Virus record (IMG/VR): IMGVR_UViG_3300031715_000003
Span: 1 to 64,000 of that record
Direction: 5' to 3' (one strand)
DNA length: 64,000 bases
Origin: a virus
Shown: positions 9,553 to 16,401 of the stretch, piece after piece
Position numbering within the stretch: the first letter of the stretch is position 1
How the letters are laid out: each line of letters starts with the position of its first letter
Made by a program: the position numbers and the translations under genes
Notes under the pieces: model-generated
Told to the model about the DNA's origin: nothing
Databases searched by the model: none
What the model saw: the letters and a program-made list of their open reading frames with translations, nothing else

Positions 9553-10260
9553 TTAGCTTTTTGGCGCAGATGATGCGGCGACTTGAACGAAGGACCACTC
9601 CCCGCCGATACCCGCCATGCCTGCGGTGTAGACCGCCTGATACTTCGTGCCGCCGCTGGATTGATCCGCCACTATGGATCCATTCTGGTATGTCGTCTCC
9701 ATGTATGTGAAGCCGGTGGGTGTCTCATTGGTCACGCCTGGTCCTGGATAGCAAATCGTGGTTCCACCGACTTGGTAGCAGGCTTGCACCAGCACATTCG
9801 ACGGAGGAGGAGGTGGCGGTGGAGGGGGTGGGAACTTCGCGGCCACGGCCTCAAGGATAGTGCCAGGAGCTTGGTAGTCATACGTCTCAGGATTCCACTG
9901 CTCAGAAGGAACAAAGCCGGCCGCAGTCGCCAATTGGCCGGCGTATATCAACGCCGTCGCGGGATTGGCGTCTGGCACAGGAGCATTAGTTTGCGCCAGT
10001 ATAAAGTCTTGGCCCTCTCCGATGGCTTCCTGGTAGAGTGCGGCCGGCGAATTGTCGCCTTGGTTGTCGAGCGATAGGATGCTCTGGTTCTCGACGGTCG
10101 CCACCCACCCAGCCATGAAGGACGCCATAGTCGGCATCATTACGGGGAAGCCGTTCATCGACGTCAGCACCCATCCCTGTGGCACAACGGGGCCGACCGT
10201 AGCCATTGCCTTAACCGCCGCTTTAGCCCTGCGGGCCAATCTCTGATGTATCGTAGACAA
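9553..10260 (-). CDS. proline-stretch protein, unknown function
   Basis: I choose a TTG start at 10260 because AAAGGAG lies 6 bases upstream. The product is about 235 residues: basic N-terminus (STIHQRLARRAKAAVKAM), a methionine-rich GFPVMMPTMASFM segment, an alanine-rich middle, a run of 10 prolines near residue 152, then a beta-rich C-terminal domain with two cysteines (ACYQVGGTTICYPG). The polyproline run probably is a linker. Family not recognised. A virion or cell-surface role is possible from the neighbours, which carry signal peptides. Confidence 0.55.
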   Translation of the reverse strand: MSTIHQRLARRAKAAVKAMATVGPVVPQGWVLTSMNGFPVMMPTMASFMAGWVATVENQSILSLDNQGDNSPAALYQEAIGEGQDFILAQTNAPVPDANPATALIYAGQLATAAGFVPSEQWNPETYDYQAPGTILEAVAAKFPPPPPPPPPPSNVLVQACYQVGGTTICYPGPGVTNETPTGFTYMETTYQNGSIVADQSSGGTKYQAVYTAGMAGIGGEWSFVQVAASSAPKS

Positions 10261-10317
10261 TTTATTTCTCCTTTGATTTAGAGTGTTGAGGGGCCGCACG
10301 ACGGCGGCCCCACGCTT

Positions 10318-10512
10318 TCAGAACGGATAGCACCCGTAAGTGTCCGCAAAATCTTGCGGAGACCAATAGTATCCGTACACATCTGGCTGGAAGAACGTCA
10401 TGTAGACGGCCCATCCCATTGGTGAGCAGATAGGCCAATTCGGGCCGGATTGCGCCAGGGCGGTCAACGCCGCCACTGCGCTCAACACTACAACTGCGAT
10501 TAGCTTTTTCAT
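10318..10512 (-). CDS. small secreted protein
   Basis: A 64-residue protein with a textbook signal peptide (MKKLIAVVVLSAVAALTALA, cleavage before QSGP) and a 44-residue aromatic mature part with two cysteines. AAAGGAGCCT precedes the ATG. Unknown function. It sits in a run of exported proteins. Confidence 0.6.
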   Translation of the reverse strand: MKKLIAVVVLSAVAALTALAQSGPNWPICSPMGWAVYMTFFQPDVYGYYWSPQDFADTYGCYPF

Positions 10513-10588
10513 AGGCTCCTTTTAGAGGGAACCTGCCCGGCTTCCCAGATGCTGGACGCAGACGGCGCAATGTCCAGCGAAAATTGAA

Positions 10589-11356
10589 CTACTCCTCTGC
10601 GTCTGATCCGCCGATAATTTGCACCAAGTCTTCTGATCCGCCGATTACCTTCGGCTTGGGCATCTTGTCCATGGCTTTTCTGGTTAGCCCTCGCATGATC
10701 TCCTTGGTGCCGGAGGACAGCCCTGTACTAAGCTGGGGGCGATTCGCAGGGACGCCGTAAATATTAGACCATTCGGGTCCGTTGCTGACCGTGTTGATCA
10801 CCACGTAACAGAGGGATCCGTCGACCTCAACATAGGCGCTTCCGCCCTGCCCGATGAAGGCGTAATCCCAGATACACGTCCCGTCAGATTGCCACCCGCA
10901 TACCCAAAATGTCACGTTCGGGCTGGCCAGCGTACTGGTCGAAACTCCGGCCCACGGCGGTTGGGGTTCGCTGCCTACTGTGTACCCCAATACAAAGCTG
11001 GCCCCTACTCTTCCGATGTCGGGCGAGCCCTTAAACGTAATGCGCTGGTTCACCTCGTCGCACGCGGATATGGTCAGCGTCCAATTTGGTATCACCACGG
11101 CCGGATATCCTGGAGGCGGCTGCGGGACCGCGAATTCAAAACCCAACAAAACCGTACCTCCGACGGCGACCTCGAAGTTCTCCAGCAGACCTCCGGCTGC
11201 CAGCGGAGAGATAACCGCAGCCGGATTGACGTTGCTGTCGATCCCCGGCTGAAACGTGATCGGGCCTATCACTGGCTGACCGACCAAATTACTGCACTGT
11301 TGCTGCGCGACGGCGCAACAGGCAGATGCCAAAACGAGCATTACGACGTGTTTCAT
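10589..11356 (-). CDS. secreted protein, unknown function
   Basis: A 255-residue product with signal peptide MKHVVMLVLASACCAVA and a beta-rich mature domain containing at least five cysteines (CSNLVG, SACDEV, CGWQSDGTCIWDY, SLCYVV). The C-terminal 50 residues are charged and may be exposed. A GGAGAAACT site lies before the ATG. No family recognised. Confidence 0.6.
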   Translation of the reverse strand: MKHVVMLVLASACCAVAQQQCSNLVGQPVIGPITFQPGIDSNVNPAAVISPLAAGGLLENFEVAVGGTVLLGFEFAVPQPPPGYPAVVIPNWTLTISACDEVNQRITFKGSPDIGRVGASFVLGYTVGSEPQPPWAGVSTSTLASPNVTFWVCGWQSDGTCIWDYAFIGQGGSAYVEVDGSLCYVVINTVSNGPEWSNIYGVPANRPQLSTGLSSGTKEIMRGLTRKAMDKMPKPKVIGGSEDLVQIIGGSDAEE

Positions 11357-11366
11357 AGTTTCTCCT

Positions 11367-11750
11367 TTACGTTTCTCTGGACTTCTTGCCCATCCGATTG
11401 TGGTACTTCACGGTCTTGCGCCGCTTGATTTCGCGTTTCCACTTCTTCTTCTGCTGCCGCTTGATCATTAGCTGGCCGTCAACGTCCCGCGATCCATCCT
11501 TGCGTGACTCTCTTAGAAAAGAGCACAAAGCACTAGAGGCCATCCATAGAGCGCATAGAACGGCTCCAGCAAGCATTGGCACACATACGTTAAAATCAAT
11601 CCACGTGAAGACATTCGTTCTGCTTTCGTCCTGTGTAATTCCAAAGATGGGATACCACCAGACGTGAGCAGTGGTATGAATTGCAAATAGCGTGAATATG
11701 ATAGCCAGTATCGCCATGAACACAGAGGCCGTGCACGCCGCCTTTCTCAC
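11367..11750 (-). CDS. two-helix membrane protein with very basic tail
   Basis: Start taken as the GTG at 11750 because it overlaps the upstream stop as GTGA, the commonest junction here. The 127-residue product has two transmembrane segments (about 8-28 and 52-75) and a strongly basic cytoplasmic tail (KRQQKKKWKREIKRRKTVKYH). The tail could contact nucleic acid or membrane phosphates. Unknown family. Confidence 0.5.
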   Translation of the reverse strand: MRKAACTASVFMAILAIIFTLFAIHTTAHVWWYPIFGITQDESRTNVFTWIDFNVCVPMLAGAVLCALWMASSALCSFLRESRKDGSRDVDGQLMIKRQQKKKWKREIKRRKTVKYHNRMGKKSRET

Positions 11751-12286
11751 CGTTGCGCTCCGATCACACCTTGCCAGCATGAACTGGCCTGCAGGGGATA
11801 GCTTGCGGCCGGGTCCACCAGCCCAGCCAGGATTGCGGTGGGGTCGGGAGCCCGCCCTTGGATCTGGCTTGCCAGCGCCACAAGGCTTCCGGTGAGGACC
11901 ACGCCAGCCGTCTCCCACTTCGATTTGTTACGCTCCGCGATATTGATTACGCCAGAAGTCGCGGCTCCGGTAGCGGCTCCCGACAGTATGGGAGTTCCCC
12001 ATCCGAACCACTTGCGCCAGTCATCTGCCGCAGCGTGCTGCATCGCGGCCTTTACCGCTGGCGGGATCAGCGTCACGTATCCCGCGGAGAATGCCTGCCG
12101 ATACAGATCTCCCCCCGATTGCGTTGCCGGCGTAGTCCCCGCACACACCGTCACCGACAGGAGTTGCAGATGCTTCATTGGACGCCCGGTCGCCGTCTTG
12201 AGAACGTCGGCAGACTGCGGGGAGAACGTTGCTGGCAGAAGCTGCGCCGACAGTGGGAGCGCGGCGAAAATAAGGAACCATTTCAC
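11747..12286 (-). CDS. secreted protein, unknown function
   Basis: The GTG at 12286 (GTGA overlap with the upstream stop) gives a signal peptide MKWFLIFAALPLSAQ. The 179-residue product has alanine/glycine-rich hydrophobic stretches near 95-135 that may be a membrane hairpin (GAATGAATSGVI, GVVLTGSLVALAS). No family recognised. Part of the exported-protein run. Confidence 0.5.
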   Translation of the reverse strand: MKWFLIFAALPLSAQLLPATFSPQSADVLKTATGRPMKHLQLLSVTVCAGTTPATQSGGDLYRQAFSAGYVTLIPPAVKAAMQHAAADDWRKWFGWGTPILSGAATGAATSGVINIAERNKSKWETAGVVLTGSLVALASQIQGRAPDPTAILAGLVDPAASYPLQASSCWQGVIGAQR

Positions 12287-12948
12287 TTGGAAGGCCCTGC
12301 TCCAATTCGATACGGTGGCGGGATCCCGTGATCCACTTTCGTATACGGAATGTCCCCGCATAGTTTCCACCCGATGGTAGTTTTGCACCATTTCTGAGAA
12401 TCTGAGTGAACAACGAAGTTATCGATGAAACGATCATCCACCCACTCAGGCTCCATGTGCGGCTCTCCAAGCTCCAGATGGTAATCCCAGTGGCCCTGAA
12501 TTTCCTCTCCCCACTTTCCGACTAGCCTCACGGTGGATTGCTGTTCCAGCAAGAAGTGCCGCTTGCAGTAGAAGGTTCGAGCGAAGCTCATGTAGCCGTC
12601 GAAATTGGCTTCCCCTCCCACTGATCTCCATTCCGAGTCCTTCTGCTCTGGTGCGACGGTTTCACAATCGCGATAAACCTGAGAGCTTTCTTGAGGCAGA
12701 CCAAAATTTACGATCTCTCCAAACCACATGTCCCCGTACTCCGCGACGTATTTGAAGCCGTGGATATCGATCTTGCGCTCGAATTGCCCGCGTAATTCGA
12801 TCACGCCTTCGCGGCAGTGGAACCATTTCTCGACAGAATTCTCAACTACCCGTCGAGCCACTATCGTACAGTCGTGGTACTCAGCAGAGTATGAACCAGA
12901 GGTTTGCCCGACCAGCGGAAGCGCGAGGAGTGCGATGAGGAGCTTCAC
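12283..12948 (-). CDS. secreted protein, unknown function
   Basis: GTG start at 12948 overlapping the upstream stop. Signal peptide MKLLIALLALPLVGQTSG, then about 200 residues rich in aromatic and charged residues with five cysteines (HDCTIV, HCREG, RDCET, YCKRH, WCKTT...LCGD). Possibly disulfide-bonded after export. Family not recognised. Confidence 0.55.
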   Translation of the reverse strand: MKLLIALLALPLVGQTSGSYSAEYHDCTIVARRVVENSVEKWFHCREGVIELRGQFERKIDIHGFKYVAEYGDMWFGEIVNFGLPQESSQVYRDCETVAPEQKDSEWRSVGGEANFDGYMSFARTFYCKRHFLLEQQSTVRLVGKWGEEIQGHWDYHLELGEPHMEPEWVDDRFIDNFVVHSDSQKWCKTTIGWKLCGDIPYTKVDHGIPPPYRIGAGPSK

Positions 12949-13454
12949 TCTGCTGATTCCTGTGCAGTGGCACGCTTGGTCTTGCCGTTCTTGGGGGAGT
13001 CTGTTTCGGGAAGTTCCATCTGTTCCTCAGCGTTGAACGTGATCTTTAGTTGTGCCTTGGAATCGGATGGCCCCACGGATTTGATCCACTCCCATACGGC
13101 AGGCATCGCTCCATCGTCCACGGTCGTCACGATGAAGGTGAGTTCCCGACGTTTGGTTTTGCCATCCTCCACATGGGCCTTATGTTTGAAGGCGTGGACT
13201 TTGGAGATGGGGATGTCGAAACGGTAGGGCTTCAGATCCTTCCCGTTTGGCTCGCACATCATGCTGATGCCCGCGAGACTCCCATCGAGCGACCCAGATC
13301 CGTCTCCCTCGCGCTCGAACACCCATCCGAAGGCTTCGCAAACGGGTTGCGTCCACGCAGAGGAGAAACTGATTTCCGCAGTTCTTTGGCCTGCGCTGTT
13401 GCAATAGAAGAGGCACTGCTCAATTGCAGCACCCCGAATCAAAATGCTCGACAT
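12945..13454 (-). CDS. unknown protein of about 169 residues
   Basis: An acidic product with a beta-rich centre (RRELTFIVTTVDDG, AQLKITFNAEEQ) and a charged C-terminus containing ETDSPKNGKTKRA. The codons for TDSPKN are the first copy, from the left, of the dispersed GGGGGAG motif (in antisense). Preceded by GGGAGGTTTC. No family recognised. Confidence 0.5.
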   Translation of the reverse strand: MSSILIRGAAIEQCLFYCNSAGQRTAEISFSSAWTQPVCEAFGWVFEREGDGSGSLDGSLAGISMMCEPNGKDLKPYRFDIPISKVHAFKHKAHVEDGKTKRRELTFIVTTVDDGAMPAVWEWIKSVGPSDSKAQLKITFNAEEQMELPETDSPKNGKTKRATAQESAE

Positions 13455-13463
13455 GAAACCTCC

Positions 13464-13574
13464 CTACCTTTTAAGTTTGTCTATTTCTCGCAGAACGAAG
13501 ACTATCCCGGTAATAATCAATATCGCCAGCGCAACAAACATGAGTCCGATATCGTCCGTCGTAGCGCACGTCAT
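13464..13574 (-). CDS. small transmembrane protein
   Basis: A 36-residue frame starting MTCATTDDIG, with one transmembrane helix (LMFVALAILIITGIVFVL) and a basic C-terminus (REIDKLKR). The ATG overlaps the stop of the HNH frame upstream (ATGA). The next gene starts 10 bases later. Function unknown. Confidence 0.5.
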   Translation of the reverse strand: MTCATTDDIGLMFVALAILIITGIVFVLREIDKLKR

Positions 13575-13750
13575 CCCCCATGCTCCTCTCGATGGCACGC
13601 GCCAGCGAATCCTGTGCACAGAACCGCAAGATTGGCGATCCGGTCGTCTCGCCCTTTAGAGCGGTGCTGAATGTGGTGGCCCTCCCCGCATCCCTGGAGG
13701 TCGCGCCCGCACTTTGCGCAGCGTGGGGAATTATATACTACCGTATACAT
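13571..13750 (-). CDS. N-terminally shortened HNH endonuclease
   Basis: The 59-residue frame reads C-A-K-C-G near residue 11, then GEGHHIQHRSKGRDDRIANL, AVLC and CHREEHG. That is the zinc CxxC, the HH of the beta-beta-alpha-metal fold and the final CH..H of phage HNH nucleases. The usual 30-50 residues before the CxxC are missing, and the frame begins inside the 3' end of tnpB. This looks like a gene cut by arrival of the TnpB element and now starting at an ATG supplied by it. A short functional nuclease is possible but less likely. Confidence 0.55.
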   Translation of the reverse strand: MYTVVYNSPRCAKCGRDLQGCGEGHHIQHRSKGRDDRIANLAVLCTGFAGACHREEHGG

Positions 13751-14841
13751 TCTGAAGAACCTTTCAGTCCCGCAAGGCTCTTCCCGAGCCTAAGAACATT
13801 GATCGATGCATTATGATCGCGATCCAAGTTCGTCCCGCATTCGCAAATATGGCGCCGCTCCTTCAGCGTCTTCCGCACATCTGCACCGCAGTTTGAACAG
13901 CGGATCGATGTGCCCCTGGAGTTAACTGGTATGGCCCATCGCCCGGCACTTTCAGCCTTGTACGATATTTGCCAAATCAGTTCTCCCCATGCGGCATCGA
14001 GGATGGATTTGGCAAGTTTGCCGTGCACCATCCTAGCGATGTTCAGTTTTTCAAAAGCGATCAGGTCGTAGTTGGACACCAACCACTTGCTGACATGATG
14101 GATAAAATTGCGTCTGGCGTCGGCCGCACGCTGGTGCGCACGACGTAATGCCTCTTTGGCGCGGACACGGTTGTTTGACCGCTTTTTCTTTAGCGCTAGA
14201 CGCCGATTTGCCGCCGCGATCTTAGCCTCATGCTTGCGCGTCCAGCGCGGATTATCTATCGAGCGTCCATCGGAAAGAGTCACGAAATTGATTAATCCGA
14301 CATCAATACCGACGGCGCTTGACACCACGACCTTTTCTGGTGCGGCCCCGATATCGCAGCACAGGCTGATTTGCCACCGTTCACCGCGGCGCTTAACTGT
14401 GGCCGTGCGCGGTGTGCCGATAATCAACTGGCTCGACTTGAATTTGAACCAGCCCAGATCTGGAATCCTAATTTTGTTGTCAAGTATCCGCACCTTGCCG
14501 AACAGGAATGAATTGTAACGATGTCTCGAACGGAATCGTGGAAACCCCGGATTTTCACCGCGCTTGCAGCGACGGAAGAAATTCTTAAAGGCTCGCTCTA
14601 GCCGACGTAGGGGCTCCCGCTGAATGTCCACTGCAATCCTGGCGAACTGTGAATCTTTGCGTAGTTCCGTAAGTTCGGCCTGTTGGTCGTAAAGTCCGAT
14701 GTGCTTTCGCTCTAGCTTCCATGCTTCCTTGCGTTCCTGGAGTGCTGCATTGTAGGTCTCCGCGCTATCGCGAAGGATGTCCTCGAAAGCAGCAAGTTGA
14801 GCTTGGTTCGGTCGGAGGCGAAGTGTGTACGTCCGGAACAT
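13738..14841 (-). CDS. tnpB: TnpB, IS200/IS605-family RNA-guided nuclease
   Basis: The 367-residue product (ATG at 14841; a longer frame would overlap the upstream gene) has an OrfB N-terminal helix-turn-helix (YTLRLRPNQAQL), and a RuvC domain with Asp in GIDVGLINF, Glu in IAFEKLNIARM and Asp in LDRDHNAS, bracketing a zinc ribbon (CSNCGADV...CECG). All three catalytic acids are present. TnpB uses an RNA from the 3' end of its own element to cut donor-joint DNA. No TnpA is present. The stop at 13738 lies beside a hairpin-prone GC-rich end that could hold the guide RNA scaffold. Confidence 0.9.
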   Translation of the reverse strand: MFRTYTLRLRPNQAQLAAFEDILRDSAETYNAALQERKEAWKLERKHIGLYDQQAELTELRKDSQFARIAVDIQREPLRRLERAFKNFFRRCKRGENPGFPRFRSRHRYNSFLFGKVRILDNKIRIPDLGWFKFKSSQLIIGTPRTATVKRRGERWQISLCCDIGAAPEKVVVSSAVGIDVGLINFVTLSDGRSIDNPRWTRKHEAKIAAANRRLALKKKRSNNRVRAKEALRRAHQRAADARRNFIHHVSKWLVSNYDLIAFEKLNIARMVHGKLAKSILDAAWGELIWQISYKAESAGRWAIPVNSRGTSIRCSNCGADVRKTLKERRHICECGTNLDRDHNASINVLRLGKSLAGLKGSSECIR

Positions 14842-14845
14842 GAAA

Positions 14846-15208
14846 CTAATCTCTACGCTCCTGGGTCGATTGGTAGCGGGCATAATGCTCCTCCGCTAAT
14901 TGCTTCATGTTGACCACGTATCGTTTCTCAAATGCTTTTCGTCCGGCGTCGTATTCGCGATGGTAGGCGCGTTCCAGGGGAACGCACGAGGAATCTGGTC
15001 CTTTGCTTCCCATCCCGTTGTTTTGCGTATGAGCGGGATCAATTATCGCTCGCCTCCAAAGCCCACTCCCGGAAACTATCCAAGTATCCCCCTTTATCCC
15101 GGATACGACGCATGGTTGCTCGCAGCACCATTGTCGATAACCGACGTCTCTCATCGGCCCGCGACGAGGTTTCGCGCGCTTCTGCGGAATCCGGCTGCGG
15201 ACCTTCAT
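14846..15208 (-). CDS. DUF968-type HNH nuclease
   Basis: A 120-residue protein with a basic N-terminus, WCCEQPCVVSG, an H in IIDPAHTQNNGMGSKGPDS, CVPLERAYHREYD and a helical tail. This order of Cys, His, GMGSKGPD and HREYD is typical of the phage DUF968/YbcO-like HNH-fold nucleases of replication and recombination modules. Its ATG overlaps the preceding stop (ATGA). Its stop is only 4 bases before the tnpB start. Confidence 0.65.
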   Translation of the reverse strand: MKVRSRIPQKRAKPRRGPMRDVGYRQWCCEQPCVVSGIKGDTWIVSGSGLWRRAIIDPAHTQNNGMGSKGPDSSCVPLERAYHREYDAGRKAFEKRYVVNMKQLAEEHYARYQSTQERRD

Positions 15209-15432
15209 GCGAAAATTCCTTTATCTCTCTTCTGGCGCGCTCGGGATATCGCTTCATGCATGTCGCGTAGTGCTTGGGGGAGTCTGCTTTTGGTGATCGA
15301 CATCATCACGAACGCTTCGTCGGTTTCGCCGTCGTGCGTTATGAGCGCAAAGAGGCCGCCCGGATCAAGTCGAACCTCAATCTCGCAGCCGGTTACCTGG
15401 AAGATTCTGCGTACCAAGCGCTCTGGCGTCAT
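15205..15432 (-). CDS. small unknown protein
   Basis: A 75-residue protein (MTPERLVRRIFQVTG...) with an alpha-beta pattern and a basic C-terminus. Start set by the ATGA overlap with the upstream stop at 15429. It contains an antisense copy of the dispersed motif at about 15276-15291. No family recognised. Confidence 0.5.
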   Translation of the reverse strand: MTPERLVRRIFQVTGCEIEVRLDPGGLFALITHDGETDEAFVMMSITKSRLPQALRDMHEAISRARQKRDKGIFA

Positions 15433-15671
15433 TCTGCACTCCCATCTAGTGGCACGGCAAAGAAGTACGCCACGGTACCATGCATCTGAACGCACACAGC
15501 GTGAGAAAGTTTCCGCGCTGTACTGATCGCCGATGCTGTCTCGTGGTCTAAGTTGCAATGACCGATCTGGACTCCTGGAAACTCTTCGGCATAGGCAGAG
15601 CGTCGGCGACTCTCATCCGCTTCTAACTTGAGGAGGCGCTTCCTCATGGCCTGCTGCTCGCGCCGGCTCAC
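15429..15671 (-). CDS. small unknown protein with charged N-terminal helix
   Basis: 80 residues from a GTG overlapping the upstream TGA. GGGGGAGAACGCAA immediately before the GTG is both the end of the previous gene and the only plausible ribosome binding site. The N-terminal 25 residues are a basic helix (SRREQQAMRKRLLKLEADES). The remainder is an alpha/beta segment. Unknown function. Confidence 0.5.
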   Translation of the reverse strand: MSRREQQAMRKRLLKLEADESRRRSAYAEEFPGVQIGHCNLDHETASAISTARKLSHAVCVQMHGTVAYFFAVPLDGSAE

Positions 15672-15898
15672 TTGCGTTCTCCCCCCTGCTTCGGCTCCCA
15701 CACTGGGCAATTCTCGTAGTCCGGCCAGATGTACCTTCGACTGTACATTGAGGATTCCAGGCTGATAGCAACCACCGGAAGCTTTGGAATCGGCCAGGAG
15801 CACTCTCCATGCTGGCCCTTAATCGGACGCGGCTTGGAATGCTTGGTCATGCTGAACTTTGCCCATCGGCAGGTTGTGCATTTCCCGTGGCCCGTCAC
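15668..15898 (-). CDS. small cysteine-containing protein
   Basis: 76 residues from GTG (GTGA overlap). CTTCRWAKFS near the start, GECSWP and ENCPVWE further on could form a single zinc site. The C-terminus is GGERK, encoded by the dispersed motif. Family not recognised. Confidence 0.5.
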   Translation of the reverse strand: MTGHGKCTTCRWAKFSMTKHSKPRPIKGQHGECSWPIPKLPVVAISLESSMYSRRYIWPDYENCPVWEPKQGGERK

Positions 15899-16077
15899 TT
15901 GCGTTCCCCTTCACGAAAGAGCCACTGCATGATGGCCGCGAGCGTTCTCCCATCCATCATTTCGCCATTCTCGATTCGGCACAGCGTAGAGGCGGCGATG
16001 CCCATATCCTTCGCCACGTCCCGCACCGTCAGTTCCGACCACCCGCGCCACTTCTTGAGAACCTCTCCGAGTTTCAC
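15895..16077 (-). CDS. XRE-family helix-turn-helix regulator (Cro/CI-like)
   Basis: The 60-residue protein is one XRE domain: LGEVLKKWRGWSELTVRDVAKDMGIAASTLCRIENGEMMDGRTLAAIMQWLF. The recognition helix is IAASTLCRIENG. It lacks a dimerisation or cleavage domain, so it resembles Cro more than CI. A 16-bp perfect inverted repeat and a TTGACA box lie just upstream of its start, consistent with autoregulation. It leads a short leftward group of small genes that runs into the nuclease and TnpB genes. Confidence 0.8.
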   Translation of the reverse strand: MKLGEVLKKWRGWSELTVRDVAKDMGIAASTLCRIENGEMMDGRTLAAIMQWLFREGERK

Positions 16078-16089
16078 TAGGACCTCAGC

Positions 16090-16116
16090 GTATCATAGCT
16101 GATACAGCGATGTCAA
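16090..16116 (-). promoter_or_regulatory. promoter with palindromic operator for the XRE gene
   Basis: On the minus strand TTGACA (16116-16111) is followed by the perfect inverted repeat GTATCAGCTATGATAC (16105-16090), which includes TATGAT and TGATAC as candidate -10 boxes. Spacing to TATGAT is short (13) and to TGATAC 15, so the exact -10 is uncertain. The palindrome overlapping the promoter and the adjacent XRE gene make it the likely operator of that regulator. Confidence 0.6.
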
Positions 16117-16125
16117 CCGCGATTT

Positions 16126-16401
16126 TCAGTCGCACGCTTCTATCTCGAATAGCCTGGGAGGATGGTTTCGAAACTCTGGCTTGCTTCGAAAACTCCGATG
16201 GCCTCCCATAGCCAGCATCCGGCGGTGCTGGCGCATGTAATCCTCCAAGGTGACTTGGCGCAGCACGCGCACTGGAATCCCGTCTATGTGCAGAACATCT
16301 CCTACTTGCGGTAGCCGGTTCCAGCACTCTAGGATGATCGTGCCGCCAAGAAGACGCGCGTCTTCAATCCATCCCTTGTCGTCGCAGGTTTCTGATCTCA
16401 T
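16126..16401 (-). CDS. unknown small protein downstream of DnaB
   Basis: 91 residues, ATGA overlap with the dnaB stop. The middle (WNRLPQVGDVLHIDGIPVRVLRQV) looks like a small beta barrel. The C-terminus is basic. Translational coupling suggests a replication-related role, but no family was recognised. Confidence 0.5.
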   Translation of the reverse strand: MRSETCDDKGWIEDARLLGGTIILECWNRLPQVGDVLHIDGIPVRVLRQVTLEDYMRQHRRMLAMGGHRSFRSKPEFRNHPPRLFEIEACD

